A DNA stretch of 64,000 nucleotides, taken from assembly GCA_013399855.1 (NCBI GenBank), contig VXAY01006826.1, forward strand, positions 372,001 to 436,000, read 5' to 3'. Positions 1-20,189 of this stretch are shown one piece after another. The position numbers and the translations under genes are program-made. The notes beneath the pieces are model-generated. The model ran no database searches, was not told where the DNA came from, and saw only the letters and a program-made list of their open reading frames with translations. The DNA is from Oxyruncus cristatus (taxonomy: Eukaryota > Chordata > Aves > Passeriformes > Cotingidae). Every line of letters begins with the position of its first letter. Positions within the stretch are counted from its first letter, which is position 1.

Positions 1-5862
<5,862 letters not shown>

Positions 5863-8800
5863 TAAAACAACTGCTTTTTGGTGACTAGAACATATATAAA
5901 TTATGTTGAACCAATCTTTACCACAGAATAATTACAATTGCTGTACAGTTTTTGTCTTTTTGGTTCTACAATTTAAATTGGGAAATTTAAGTGGATACAT
6001 GTTGTACACACAAGAATACACATGGAAATATATTTATTCTCTCACAACTGGCTGCATTTTTGTCAGTTAACATGTTGTTCATCACTGAGGTCCTTAATTG
6101 CTTTTACAGTTGTTTTATGTAGGGTAAGAGCAACAGAGCATGTGCTACTCTGAAAGGATAAGTTTTCTAGCCACTTGATTTTTGTCTGTTCTCACATCTA
6201 CCATCAGCACGTCCTTCAGATTGAGAAACGAGTAATACCTGCTACAAGTGACTCACTGTTTTGTACCTTCTCTCAAGGATTGGTTTTGCTTTGGGCAGTT
6301 GTGGTTTGAAGGCAGCTGTGTGTTTGCTGTGGGAGATGCATGCTTTCCTGAAATCACTCTTGCCTGCAGTATCTGACTCCAGACGTGTCAGCAATTCCTT
6401 GGTCCATCTCAGGACTGCTAGCTACAATGCTGTGCTGGTAAAGAAAATTCTTTCTCTGCACTGCTTGGAGAAGAATATTGAAAGTTACACCTGTAGGGTA
6501 TATTTTTGTATTCATAACGACACATCAGCTTTCTTCATACTGCAAATAAAGCCCAGCATCACTTGTCACAAGAAAGTGAATCAGGAAGCATTTCACGTGT
6601 GCATGTGTTGGTGTTGTGGGTTTTTTGTGTGGTTCCCTCCTTGGCAGTCAGCATCTTCCACTGTTCTTGATCTGTATTTATGAGCACACCCTTCCCCAGA
6701 GTGGGACATACATTGACATATTGCTTGATTGGCTTTGTTTGCTTCAGGCTTCACAGTAAACTGTTCAGGCATGTCAGTTCAGGCAGGCTTTTCTTCCACC
6801 TTCCTTTCAAACAGCAGTGAAGTAGAAGGCAAAAAAAAGCACGTCTGTGTACAGGAGCAGGAGGGAATTAGCAAATCCTGAACTTTCTCATCATTGAAGG
6901 GGCTGATTAACTGCTGCCTGGTGATGATTCTTGGACTTTGGTTAATTACATGCATGCTAATAATTTCTTCTCAACAGGCTTTAATGAGTTCTTCACAAGT
7001 TCAATAGTACAACAGCTTGTGGTGTGTTGGTTATTTGTTTTTAAGCTCTTAGAAAAACTTCTGAATACAAAATGCTAGCATACATTTGAAATTGCAACAC
7101 AACAGTACCTTGCTCTACATAGTACATGTAAATGTGTTTAAGGTATTCAGGCTAAAAATTTGTCTTTCATCTAAATCCTTATTTAACTACTAAATAAATC
7201 AATGGTTTTTTGCATATAGCTCAAATTGTGTGGTAGATCTTTATAGTTTTATTTCTACCTTCTCACAACTGCTATAGGGCACTGCAAATGTCAGCCACAA
7301 ACACTGCTAGGTGGTAATGCAAAAGGGATTCATTTCTTATCTGGCATAGAAGTGGAAGAGGATCTGTGCTGAAATAATTTCCTTTGCTGTGGCAGAAAAA
7401 TTTACAATAAATGCTGGGTTCTTGGTTATTCATTCCGAATCCTTCCACATCTGCCTAGGTTTGACCTTCAGTAGATGACTCTTCCATAATACTGTGAGTA
7501 AACAAATATGCTGTCATCCAGGCTTAGGAAATGCTAAGCCACTGAAGCCTGCATATATTACAGATCTAATACGCCTCATTTCTGATTAGTATTTTACTTG
7601 ATTTTATTTTGATTTATGCTTCAAATTGGAAAACCCTCACAATAGATTATGGGTGTCAGTGGTTATTTTTAAATTACTATTTTTGGACTAACAGATGAGC
7701 TGGATATTTATTTCACTGTGGAAATGTTCTTCACAAAATAGTTTGTTTTCTCTGCTCGTCCTGTATCATCATAGCCAGACTTGGTCTCTCCTTGTATGCC
7801 CCTGTGTGTAAACATATATATGTACTTTTGTCTGACATATATATATGCTTATATACCAAAGGCATCCAACTGAAGTCTTTTTATCTTCTCCATTGTTTTT
7901 CTTCATCTTGCTTCTTTCCTCACCACTTAGTGACCATAGGACACTTACTGTTTTATTTGCGGAACACTAATTATCAAATATAATAAAAAGTTCTTTGTAC
8001 TATTCTACAGCTAAAATTACTTGCCAATTCTTGAGCATGTTTGCTTGTAAGATTTCCTTTCATCTCTAAAGTCCATTTTAAGTAATTAGATTGGTTGCTT
8101 GTACTGGGATTTCCTTTTCTTTCTTTCTAAAGTTTCAGTTGCACTTCCATATTTCTGATGTTCTTGATATTGCTCTGTATCTTTATCTGCAGCATCTGTT
8201 TTTCACTTCTGCTTGTACTGCCAAATTTGAAGTTCCTTTTATTTAAGTAACCGGGGTTGTATAGCACATACTGACTATTCTGGCTAAAAATGCTGGTACA
8301 AAGAGAGGCTGCAGACAGAGAAGTGTTTAAAGCAGTAGTGGGTTGACAGACAAGTTTGAGTCTTATTCTTGGGAATAAGGAACGCAAGCTGTCAAAGCCA
8401 CTTTGTTTATTTATTTGCGTACCTATTTATTTTCCTCCCTCATGCAAATCCTTTGTTTAGATATTTTGTCTTCAAGACTTCTAAAGCACGAACTATTAGA
8501 GTTTCTTGAGATACCACTCGTTCATGATCCTATGTTTTTCTTCTCAGTGAGTTGTGATAATTGGGCTTCTCCATGCTAAAATTGTCGTTTCCCTTTCTCT
8601 CTAAAAACTTCAAGTAATTTATGACTGAAGAATTGGAATGCTTGTGTATTTCTGTAATTTACCTCTCAGATTTATAGAAATAAAAAAATCTGAAATTATA
8701 ACTTCCTTAGGGAGTTGAGTAAGCTTAACAAATACCCAACCTTGCATCAAGTTTGCAGGACCAAGCAATCTTTTTAATGTATCTATTTATTTTTACCCCT

Positions 8801-9846
8801 GTAACTATTAAAAGGGAAGCTGTTCAGGGCTTGTGTTTATGGGATGATGCCCAGGTGTGAAATACAGAGAAGAACCCAGACTGATGTTATTCTGATGGAT
8901 CGATCAGGAATTAACTTCTTAGTATAAGATTCTGTGCATTTTTTTTTCTTTTGTATGGAAAGCCTTCATGAGACTTTTCCCCCCTTAAAAGCAGACCTGT
9001 ATCTGGGTTCTAGTCACTATTTTTCCAATAAGACCACATTATTACTTTCTAATAAGCATTCTTATAGGAAAGAATGTATTTTCCTTAAAATGTTTGCTCT
9101 CTATACATTGTCCAGTTCCATAGTTTTCATAAGGATATTTATTTTGTGTTATGGGCTATGATGTAGCAATACTGTTAAGCATTAAGGTGTCTGCCTTTTT
9201 ATGAAGAATCAGTGTAGCATATAACCTTTAAGTGCATCTGAACTTTGAAAAATAGTTATGCCTTACCTTAACGAAAAAATTTCCATCTGGAGTAAGGAAT
9301 ATTTTTATTTCTGGAACCAGAACAAACTGGAAATGGTATCTAAGTATCTAAGGGTATCACAGTATGTAAGGGGTATACAGTGCCTGTTTCTCTGTCTCAG
9401 TGACAAAGCTGAATTACGTAAACATTTATAGCTATAGCAACCATGGGAAGTGTTGTAAAAAAGGAATAGCTATGAGGGGTGGTTGGAGTGGGTCAGAGCA
9501 AAGAAGCTTAACAGAAACTAAAAAGGAGAAGTTTGAAATATGTGATTAATTTGTACTGAAATCAAACGACAGGGTGTGGTAAGATTTACTTGACATAAAT
9601 GTAAAATGCTTACAGTGACTGATGTCAACTCAGGGTTCTTTAACTCTCACACATTAACATTGATTGTAGATTAAAAGCAGACCTGAGTTGAATTCAATAT
9701 ATTTTATGAAGTGAGACAGCAGAGGCCTTGCTAAATTGTTTACAAAAAGTAGTTACTAATTCGTAGGTAACAGAAGTTGGAAGTGACAAAGCTACAATAC
9801 CATTGGGATGTTGTCAGCATGATTTTTAACAAGGTCTCCTTTTGAC

Positions 9847-9898
9847 ATTATTATTATTGTTGTTGTTATATTAATTAATAATAATAAATAAATAAAAC
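9847..9898. repeat. AT-rich simple repeat (ATT/GTT/ATA units)
   Basis: Degenerate trinucleotide and tetranucleotide run of ATT, GTT, AATA and AAATA units. Confidence 0.85.
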
Positions 9899-11009
9899 AC
9901 TACATTTTGTACAGAATATTTAAGTTGGGCCACAGGCTTTTCCAGGCTTTACAGTTTCAGAGTTTGAACAGAAGTTCATTGGAGCTGCTGGGCCCTTGTA
10001 GCAGGACCCTGTGTGGATTCAGAACAAGAAGATACATTCACAGCTTCAAAAAGAGGTTTTTTGTCTCACATCATTTGGAAAAAAGAAAATAGCAAGAAAA
10101 AATACACCCATAATTTTTTATTTTGAATTAATTTTTACCACCAGCTAAGATTCCCGTTCCATGACAGTAGTGCCGAGTAGGATGGTTCTCCCTACCATCC
10201 AGGCTTGCCTCAGAGAGCTGCTTTGGAGAGGGCTTTTATGCTTAAATGCCACAGTGTTTGCCAGGATGACACAGACACAGGTGCTGTTCTCTAATGGGGA
10301 GCTCGTTTTGATACTTCACACTATCAGGTACTTGTTCTGGTACTTCAGACTACTGGCAGTGGTTTAGGCTGTAGGCATTTAAAGGAGCTTCTCTCTCAGC
10401 TTCTTCCACCTCAGTGGAAATGTGGCCAATAAACCAAGCACTGAGGTATGAAATGTTGGTCTTAAGACAACAGAACTTGCTTGAAAATATCTTAAAGTTT
10501 CAGAGTAATTCCCAAAGTCAAAATGTGTTTGAGGTCTCATGTACTAAAAACACTTGAGGTCTTCAAAATGTCTTTAGTGTGGTATCTCATTAGAAAAACT
10601 CTGTTAAGATTTTAGCATATAACAAAATGGTTCTCTTTGAATTCTGGGACATTTTCCAAAACATAATCACTGCACTTAGGAGTATATACCTTTATAGTTT
10701 GTAAAGGAAGCTTAAAAGTTTGAAAACATAGCAAAGAAGGGATCCAATCACATAAATTCAGTAAACCTTTTTGTACAGCTTAGTTCTCTCACTTACATTG
10801 TCACAAAATACCTGAAATGTGATTGTTGCATTATTTTGCAAAATTTGTTGGAAGTTGTTTGGATAATACTGTATTCTTTAAAAGAATTAACAGTTCGTGC
10901 TTTTACTTGTCCTAGCGATGGAACAAGCCATTTCTTGCAGAGATTCAACCAGGATGGATAATTTAATTTTTCTGGTTTGCACTGTTAACTCCAGTGTCTA
11001 AATTAAATT

Positions 11010-11055
11010 AAAAAAAAAAAAAAAAAGAAAAGAAAAAAAAAAGAAAGAAAGAAAG
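11010..11055. repeat. Poly-A / AAAG simple repeat
   Basis: A run of 17 A leads into A-rich GAAA units ending in four clean GAAA/AAAG copies. The sequence before it does not match a CR1 end, and CR1 does not carry a poly-A tail, so it is treated as a simple repeat rather than a retrocopy tail. Confidence 0.85.
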
Positions 11056-13981
11056 ACTAAGACTAGAGGGTTAAATAAAGCTTATTCTTCAAATTTGACT
11101 GTCTTTAGCAAAAATAAACCTGTTTTTTAAAGCAATTTTAAGGAGGAAAAACTTACATTGTCTGCATAATTTGTTATTGTAGGACTATGCAGAAGTTGTG
11201 TTTAGATGTAATCTTGAAATCTTTAGTTTTGTCCCTTCTGTGTAATTTTGGCATAATGTTAGAGGAAGAAATCAAAACTACATAAGGAAATAAAGCTAAA
11301 GGTAGAAGAAATGTTTTATAAAGGCTTTTTGTGTGTGGTTTTGGCAAATGGCTGCACTGATGTAATAAAGTGGTAATAATAACAAAAAGGATTTGGATAT
11401 TGAGTTAAACACTGAGATTTCCCCTGTAGAAAAACAAACCAATTGAAAGCAGACTTTTGCCTTCAGGCATTTGGATCATCGTGTGGATTTGTATTAGCAC
11501 TGGATGCAAAGAGCTAAATCCTAGCTGAACTTTACCTCTCTAAAAATTATTTGTCTGGTGTGAAGCATATGTTTTGGCATAGAATGATCTGCTGTCTAGA
11601 GATATTGATCTCTTTCCATTGACTAAAGAAGACCATACACAAGTAATGAAAAGAACTAACATCTTGAGTTGAGGAAATTAATTCCATCCTAATTTATAAG
11701 TAACTAGTGACAAGAATGATTTCAGCAAAGGGTACATTTTTCAGCACAGATATTTCAGTTCATTGTATGATTCATAAACAAGTTTACATTTCTTGAGTCA
11801 GTATTGAATGCAAAGAAACCTGGGAAAATAGTTTTGTGTTTGCAGCATTTTAATATCACCATGTTATATGTCATCTGCTAAGAAATTTCTTTGGTTTAGG
11901 ACCTGTTAGAACACTAAAGTTAAAAGATTCCTTGCCATGTCTTTGCCTTGTCTGAAATGAGTAGCCAGCATTGCACAGTGCTTTATGTTCAGTAGTCAGT
12001 ATATTTGGCCTGTGGTGGTCTGACTTGCCATTAGGCAATGTAAAAAAAATCTCATTTATAATAATATCAGAAAAATTCCATGAGATAGTTCAAGGAACAT
12101 AGCTGTTTGGTGAGGAAGAAAAAGAACCAAGAAAAATGTTATTTTTATGATAGCCCTTAACGATAGGCTGTATTACTCAAATACCATTTTCAATTCAATA
12201 TTGTAATGCAGAATTTGTGTGGGAGGCTGCCCTCTGGCAATAACACAGAAAGGATTTGGGACCAATTATTACTATTGCAAAATATCTTTCTCAGTTGAAG
12301 TGCCTTCTTTATAGCCAGAGGAAAGAGATTCTAGTCCCAAATTCTAAGTTTAAGTACTAACTCTTTCCCATAGTTTATTAGTGCAATGTAAAATGAGTGT
12401 AAATACTTACAAGTTCATAATTATCATACTATTCATCTCTGTAAAATCCTGTGTGAGTATTAGTAATGTGATTCCTCAGCATAAAATGTACAATTGCAAT
12501 CACTTTATAGATCTCTCTGGTGCTAACAATAGGTAATGTTCTTTTAAAAAAACAGAACAAAGCTTGTGCCAAACAGCTCCACAGAAGCCAACTGGTTAGA
12601 GGGGGAGGCTCTAGGTCTTCACTTCATAGGTCTTGCCCCCACTCAGCAGACAGTCTTCGGGATATGAAAGCCTTCCCGAGCTATCATAACATTTTGTCTT
12701 GGTGGCTTAAAAAAATGGGAAGTGGCTTTTGTGTGTGTTTTATTTATAACAAAGATATGAATGTTCTCTGTGCTGGAAACAGGGAGGGATTTGAGTTAGG
12801 ATAGTCAGGTTGAACTATTTTGTGTTTTGCTCTAGAAATCAGGATAGGAGGTTCATCCAAGTCACCTATATACCGATAGATGGCAAGTACCAAGGAGGTA
12901 TGGCAAATTTTCTCTGCTAGTCTGGTTGTAAATTAACCAGTTCCTCGTCAAAATGCAATGACATAGGGTGGGAAAGTTGCATCACGTCCTCAGTTCACTT
13001 CCTGAGAGTTAAAACCATTCTTGCTTCCCAAAGAAATCTCCCTGCAAGATTTTGAAACTGCAGTTATTAAAAATAGAATTTTATAAATTAGGATATGGAT
13101 GTTGGTGTTGCTTGTACTCTTGCTCTAGCTGGATAACTGCTGTTATCACCTTGATAGTGGCAGATACTTAAGAGTTATTTGTATGCCATATGTGAGGACT
13201 TATATGCATGCAGGTAACCCCAGACACAAGGCTGTGGTGGAAGTTTTAAAGAAAATTAATTTTAACTGCCGAGAACACTGCAGTATATCTAAGTGATGGA
13301 TACAGCTGACCAAGAAGGTGAAAACAGAAAGCCGTTTTGGTACTGTTGAACACCTTTAGCATGCGCAGTAAAAGCCCAGGCTGTGCTCTCCATCTGTGCT
13401 TTATGGCCTATTTGGTCCCCCTGCGGGAGCCTCCTGGCATGTCTGTGAGAATTTTATCACTTGTAGCAAGGGAGTTACCTCTCTGCAGACAGAAAGAGAA
13501 CGTACACACCACCCTGCATGAGAACAAATTCCTGGCCGTATTAAAACTTTTCCGTGCCAGCAAACGTTTCCTTGAGTGGGTGCTAACCTCTTCTTCCTTG
13601 CTGTTTCTTCCTAAGACCTCTTTCATCTGGACCATACCTTCCTGTTCCCTGGGAGTTGCAAGGGAACGCTTAGCATTGAATTGCCAAACGCATTGGATTT
13701 GTTTGTAAAGATGTGCAGGTTGAGGCTCAGTTCCAGATGAGACACCAGCACAGCAGAAACAAGCTCCCACTACAGTGGGACACACTGCAAAGGCACTATG
13801 AAGCAGCTTGAGGAGCGGTTACCTTTCCTTCCCTGAAATCTTATCCAGTGCCTGGCCTGCTGAGCTGCTTTCTCTGAGCCTTATTAACTGTGCTGGGAAC
13901 ACCAACACCTGAGTGTAGGCAAAGTAATCTTTGCGCTGGTTGAAGATCATTTCCCTTTCAATTGCTTGTATCTTGTATGAC

Positions 13982-14025
13982 CTAATTTTAATTTTTACAG
14001 ATTAATCTGTATAGATTAAAATTAG
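13982..14025. repeat. 44-bp imperfect palindrome
   Basis: The two 22-base arms are inverse complements except for two pairs (13995/14012 T-T and 13993/14014 T-G). The 16-base core at 13996-14011, TACAGATTAATCTGTA, is perfect. It is followed by two copies of a TAAATTATAAT-type unit (to about 14067). Its role is unknown. It could be a hairpin, a miniature inverted-repeat remnant, or paired homeodomain-like ATTA sites. Confidence 0.8.
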
Positions 14026-16198
14026 AGTAAATTATAATATAATAGTAAATTATAATTTTATAATAGACAAAATGTAACTGTTGGAAGAGGCTTCCTTCAG
14101 AGGGAAGGGAATTAATTTCTACAGATTTCAGGTTTCATTAAATAAATAAAATGAGCACAAGTACTTCTCAGTCACTTCCACCACAATTCAAGTAATCTCA
14201 GGAAAACACATCATCTAAAAATGATAATTGTTGTTAGGATTGTTCCACCTAAGAATTTTCTAACTGGTAAATTATAAAGGCACTTACAAATTGTTCACTT
14301 TATGTATTTGATACAATGTATGTACCTTTGCAGGAATTTGCCTGCAAGGGTAGAGGGGTCATTTCCAATGTACTTTGCCTGTGTATTTTAGCCAAAATTA
14401 CTTTGAAACGTCTACCTGGCAAAATTCTCAGATTGAGCAGGTCATCTTAAAAAGAATAATTTTCAAATTAAAAAGTATGTCTTTATGATCTACATTAGTA
14501 GATGAAAACACTGTACTTTGAGTAAATCTTTGGTATAAGGGTTCAGTGTTACAAGACTGGAGAAGCAAGGTTTTCCTTTAGTATTGAAAATAAGGACTAT
14601 TTTAGGTTCTAAAATAAGCAGTAGTTAAAATAGCTAACTGATGTTTTTAGTTACTCTGTATTCTTACTGTCCTAAAATGATGAGCGTGAACAAGTGTTGT
14701 TAACTACATTTTTTCAGAAATCATTACCAAGAACAGATTCTGCTCGTATCTTCACAGAACACTGCATTTTTTCACCACTGAAAAAAAGCAATTCCCTTCA
14801 ATACTTCTTGAAGTACATCTTTCGTTACAGATAAACACATAGATTTATGTATGTATTGATAAATCTTTATTCATCATCTTATGATTTCTCATTATTGCTC
14901 ATGTGAGAGGCTCTCTCCATAACCTCCTCTAAACTATGACCTTGCACCTGGACAGCTGAAACTCTGCCTGTAACTGATACAGGTCCAATGCATCATGTAA
15001 ATCACAAATAACAGTTTTACTCGTCTGAATTTTCAGCTTCTCTTTATAGCACTTCCTAATCCTATTAATACTGTGAAACTTGAATTTAGTGTTTTTCAGT
15101 TTCATAGTACCAATGCTAATGGGGGTGTGTTAGGCATTTTTTAAGCTGACTAGTCATAACTGCTTATGATATCATTTGTTCTTCTGAAACTCGCGGCATG
15201 TCCGTTTTCATGGATACGTTGGATGCTCTTGCAGTACAGTTTTACAGCATTTAATCTTTTAGATTGGCCTTAAAGTAACAAATCAGAATAAAATAGGGAG
15301 TTTTTTCCCCTACAAATCAGTCTATTATATCAGAATAATAACATTCACCCAGATATAATTTTTGCCTTAGATTTTAACAGAAACAAAAGTTTGTTATTTG
15401 TTAATTGTTCAGTTATGTTTAGCATTAGGTAGGAATTGCGGAGTTTTCTTTCTTTTCAGAAATCTTAAAATAATGGAAGGATTATTTTCTTCCTTGCTTC
15501 CATAACTGCTGATCATAACTTGGTCTTTCTCAGCTGTGTGACTAGCTTCATGTGTTGAGGTATACACACACTTCATGGCCAGCTGAATAAAGAACACATA
15601 ATTGTATTTGAAGGACAATGTCAGCAGTAAATGATACCTGTAGAACTGTGCTTGTTACTTTTAGTTATCTATGTGATGGTCAATGTAACAAAATGGTTTT
15701 TGGTTGGAAAACAGCTACACTGTTTCTCTTAGTGTCTCTTAAACATCCAGACTCTAATTGAATGCTTAATCTAGTTTCAAGTTTTTATGACAGCCTCTGA
15801 GAGCATCCACTACCTTTTAGTGCCGTGTTTTCTGTAAATCAAAACTATTGAAATCTGTCTTTGATCCTGCTCTACTTTATGTATTTTCTAACTCTGCTAC
15901 TCCTCTTCCATGCTTGCTGCCCTCCTCTAATCCATATTTATTTTGGAGGAGAAGCACAGAAGTGATAATTTTCAGCTCTGATAGAAGTTTTTCTCTACTG
16001 TGATTCTATGATTCTTGCTCCACATAAGAGGAATTTGAATCCTGGATGCATCATGCTTTCCAGATCTATGGGTTTCTTCTCTGAGTCTTTTTTCAGATTC
16101 TTCATTTTCATAGATTGTGAAAATTAATATTTGAGAACTGTACGAGGTATTGTCCCACATATGTGTTCTGCAACTTCTGGGCTGACTGTTTTTCAGTT

Positions 16199-16267
16199 TC
16201 TTCCCTTCCTCTTTTCCATCCCTCCTTCCATCCTTCCTTCTTTACCTCCTTCCTTTCTTCTATCCCT
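16199..16267. repeat. Pyrimidine-rich TTCC-type simple repeat
   Basis: Degenerate TTCC/TCC tract on the + strand, about 70 bases with almost no purines. Confidence 0.8.
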
Positions 16268-19200
16268 CGCGTTCTTCAAGTCATCTAGTTGATCTGCTTC
16301 TCTGCCTCTCTGCAGTACCCCAAACAGGACATATTCTAGAGATGCTGCTTTAAGGTATGATGCTTTATGGAAGAGTTGATCCATAAATCCTATTTCTCCT
16401 AGAGTATTATCAGCTATTACATTGTTCATCAAGGTCTTAAATGTATTTAAGTACTTAATTATTCTGGAAAGATTGATAATCAAGTTTATGTGTATTTTGG
16501 CATACACTGTGGAGTGGAGGGGGTGTGTGTTTGTATACGTTTATGCATATAGATGTTTTATATATAAAAAACGTATTTATAACATTTAGCAGTGTAAGGC
16601 AAGTTGGGCTTCTTTAGGGAAGTTTGGGAGAAGAGATATATAAGAAAAGGCTTATGCTTGGCTTTGCTGCTGAAGGCTATATATTCTCTTAAAATCCTTT
16701 ATCGCCAGTCTTTCACAAAGACAGAATTGCCTGTTATTTACCATTCCCTGGAAGACTTTAGAAACATTAAAAAAAACCACAAATACCCAAATTAAAATAT
16801 TTTCAGCCTTCATTTGTTACTGACATTCACTCTTCCCTTTCTGACACCTAAGCTGACCAAAGCAACGCTTCTAATAGATCAAAATAGAATAGGTTAGCGC
16901 TCTTTGGAAGCCATGTTGTCATAATTTTTATGTTTCTACACTCATTCTTATCTTTTACAAAGGAAGAAAAGTGAGGAGAGAAAAAAAATAAGCAGTAATG
17001 AGGCTGGAGAAATGAAATAGCTTTCGGGCATAATGGAAAATGAAAAAGGTGCATTGATTTTACTCATTTCTCCTTTCTTCACATGACAACCCTTGAATAA
17101 ACCTTTCCATCTTATAAAATCACCTTTTTATACTAATGCAGATATGGACACAGAAAAATGTGTGTTGCTTGAATGCTGCATTAGTTATCTTGTCTGTAGT
17201 TGTAACTGAATGCTCTTGATGAGAACTCAGCTGTATTTTAGTCTGTATCTCTGTAAAGTTATTTTCTTTTAATAGTTCTTAAAATGTTTTGCACTGAGTA
17301 TTGCTCTGGAAAGGCCAGTCATGTCTGGAGCACTTTTGATGGTTTTTAATGACAAAGTCAGCTGATGAAGAAATTTTAAAAGTCTCAGCAGTGAAGGCTT
17401 TCAACAATGCAACTATGAGTAAACCCTCTCTTCCAGTTCAAAAAATGTTCAAATATACTATCCACTTCTAAATTTTGTAATTCAGAAGATTCTTTAAAAA
17501 TTCTTTTTTAAGCTTATGTAGTTTTTCTTCTAACTATACTAAGTCAAATTATAATTTATAATTTATTTGCCTTATTACAACGCTTCATTAAAATGTCAGA
17601 AGATAGAGTTTCTAGGCAGAGTATTACCCCAAGAACTATGCATGCGGTGTTTTTTGCATATAGAAATAGCTATGACAGTTCTGTTCTGCAGCATGAATTA
17701 ACAAAGATTGATTGCAATCTGTTTTTTATTAACTCAAGGAAGAAAAGCAGTGTAGTGATATTAAGAAAATTAATTATAACTTTCTAATCTGGTAATTAAT
17801 GTGCAGCTGGGCATGAGTGCAGTTAGTGCAATTCAGTAATTTGGCAGTCCTGACAAATTATCATCATCCATTTTAAGGTAGACAACTGTTCTTTAATATT
17901 AGCTCAGATTTTTATAATCTTTACCATTTCAGAACAGTTTTAACAACTTGGATATCATATAGAGCCTTTTACCATAATTACGTGTGCTGAAGTTCACTTG
18001 TATCTTTCGGAACTGGGGTTCAGTTGTATTCTTTAGAATCCCCTTTTATTCTTTTCCAGTGTTGTACTGAAGTACAACTGCTTTCTGCATTTCTGAAGTA
18101 CAACTTTCTTCTGAAACAGTTGTATAAAGAGGTGATTGCTGGTAATTGACCTGCATATGTTGAATCATCGTAAAATGCTCCCAAAGATTTAATGTGTCCT
18201 GTAAACTGAGATTATTCCAATTAAATAGAGTTCTTAGGATAATCACTTTCAAAACTAATCAAGTAATATAATAGCGTTACTAAAACTCTTATTGACTTAA
18301 TTTTGACAAATTAATAAATTTAACTAATGCAATTACTGTAATGGTCATACTAGTTTGCATTTTTCATAACGTATCCCTAAATGCTTTTCAGAAACACAGT
18401 AGAAATTACCTAGGTGTATTTAATTAACATGACAAGGTGACTTGAGGGGTAGGGGAGAGAGTATTTGTGCCTTTTTTGCCTTCTTTTTGAGGCGTGAAGG
18501 TTATTGTGGATCACCCCATGCTCAGTGCCTTTAGTCTAGCAGGAAATCAAATGGTACTGAATAAAAACTATAGCTTGGATCCTAGCAGTGGAATTGATAA
18601 TAGAAAATGCTCTTTAGCAGACTGCCTGGTTTTGCCACTATCAAATCTGATGTACTAAAATATTCAGGGGGAACAAAGTATTGTAATCTTGTCAATAAGG
18701 TTTATATTTGGTCCTATTTTTAACAATTAAAGAGGGAAAAGCACAAAACATCTATAGATCAGATGTGGAAAACTGTCTAAAACCATTCGTTATCCTTAAA
18801 TTGTCAGTGAACAGATAGTTAAAACAACCTGCTTTATTTACATAAGACTTGTGGGGACTTTGCTTGTCTTGGTTTAGGGATTTTATTGTTGCTGTTTAAG
18901 TTTATGCATTAGGAATGCATTAGAGAAGGTGTTCTGGGAGGCCAAAATCCATGAGTTTTCAGTCCAGTGAATCTGTCCTTTCAGTTGTTTTGTGACACAA
19001 TTTCAACAAAAGAAAAGAAAGCATTTTCCAGAAGAGCTTCTTGCCTAGTACTTACGACATTCTCCAGGAATTTAACAGGCATGGGTTTGAAAATTTTCAG
19101 CTGGAGGAGAATTAAACTGAGGATTTTTAGTTCTCAGACACATGCTTCAGCTCCCTAGGTTATTTCTTCCTTTAAAAGAAAGCATTAGCTAGAGTTTAAA

Positions 19201-20168
19201 TCAGTCTGATCTTACTCATAGATGAATGGTGGGTATGTTATGCCTAAGGGCTTTTGAATAATTAAGATCAAGGAATCAATATGGGTGTCTTCATTAGCAG
19301 GTTAGTTCAGCTCAGGAGATGAACTTCTGAAGTGTTTCTCTCAGACTTCCCTCTTGCCGTGTTGTGGTTTATGAGATAAACATGAAAGTACCTAAAAGTG
19401 GATATTTGCTTGGCACCATTGACCTGCTTGTTCTCAGAACATGTAGGGGTCACAAACTTGGTCTTAGATAGCTAAGTAAAGCAAAGCCTTCTATGTCTTT
19501 TGATCCAGCTTTTTGATCTGAGAAAAACCAGCCAAATCAAAGATTTTGAGCAGAAATGAAAAGATTTGACTATTCTCTACTAACTAGTCATTTGATAACT
19601 CTTTTCTTTACAGTTACCCCTGTAACACAATTTTCATGAGCTTTTCCAGTAATAAAGCTCAATTTGCACATTACAAAATAAGAGTACTTACATGACATGC
19701 AGCTGCTTGGAGAAAGAGATTTTTTTTTCAAGTGTCTTATGTATTCTTTGAAGTCATCCTCTGGTGGATTAGGCACTCCAGTACTGTAAATCAGTTTGAT
19801 CACGCTGTAACTTTCAGTTAGATCAGCTGGACTCTTTTTTGTACTTTCATGTACTACAAGATGTACATTACTACTGACAAAGAGTACACATTAAAGAATT
19901 AGTTTGTAGATATGCAGGATAGAATATAACCTTAAATGATATCCAGCGCTGTAACTCATTTAGCTGTGCTAATAAAATGAATGGTTGTAGAACTGACATG
20001 AGTAGTAAAGACCAAGAGCTCCTCCAAAACCAAACTCAGTCATGTGTGTGAATGCCTCAGGGCTTTTTGTAGCTCTCTGAGTTTTTTCCTCGTAGCATTA
20101 AAAGGTATGGAATGTTAACAGCACAATTTTTATGTCCAGTTTAGAGAGATAGTTTGACTTCTAATGTG

Positions 20169-20189
20169 TTCTTTCTTTCTTTCTTTCTT
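20169..20189. repeat. TTTC microsatellite
   Basis: Five tandem TTTC units. Confidence 0.85.

Noticed and set aside
13337..13785. Overlapping 123- and 125-codon frames on opposite strands
   Set aside because: Mirror open frames in a slightly GC-richer patch. No motif, splice context or codon pattern favours either strand.
15990..16020. A CR1 tail (tgattctatgattcttg)
   Set aside because: The motif resembles ATTCTRTG, but the upstream sequence does not match a CR1 3' region. The same applies to gattctatgattc near 26832.
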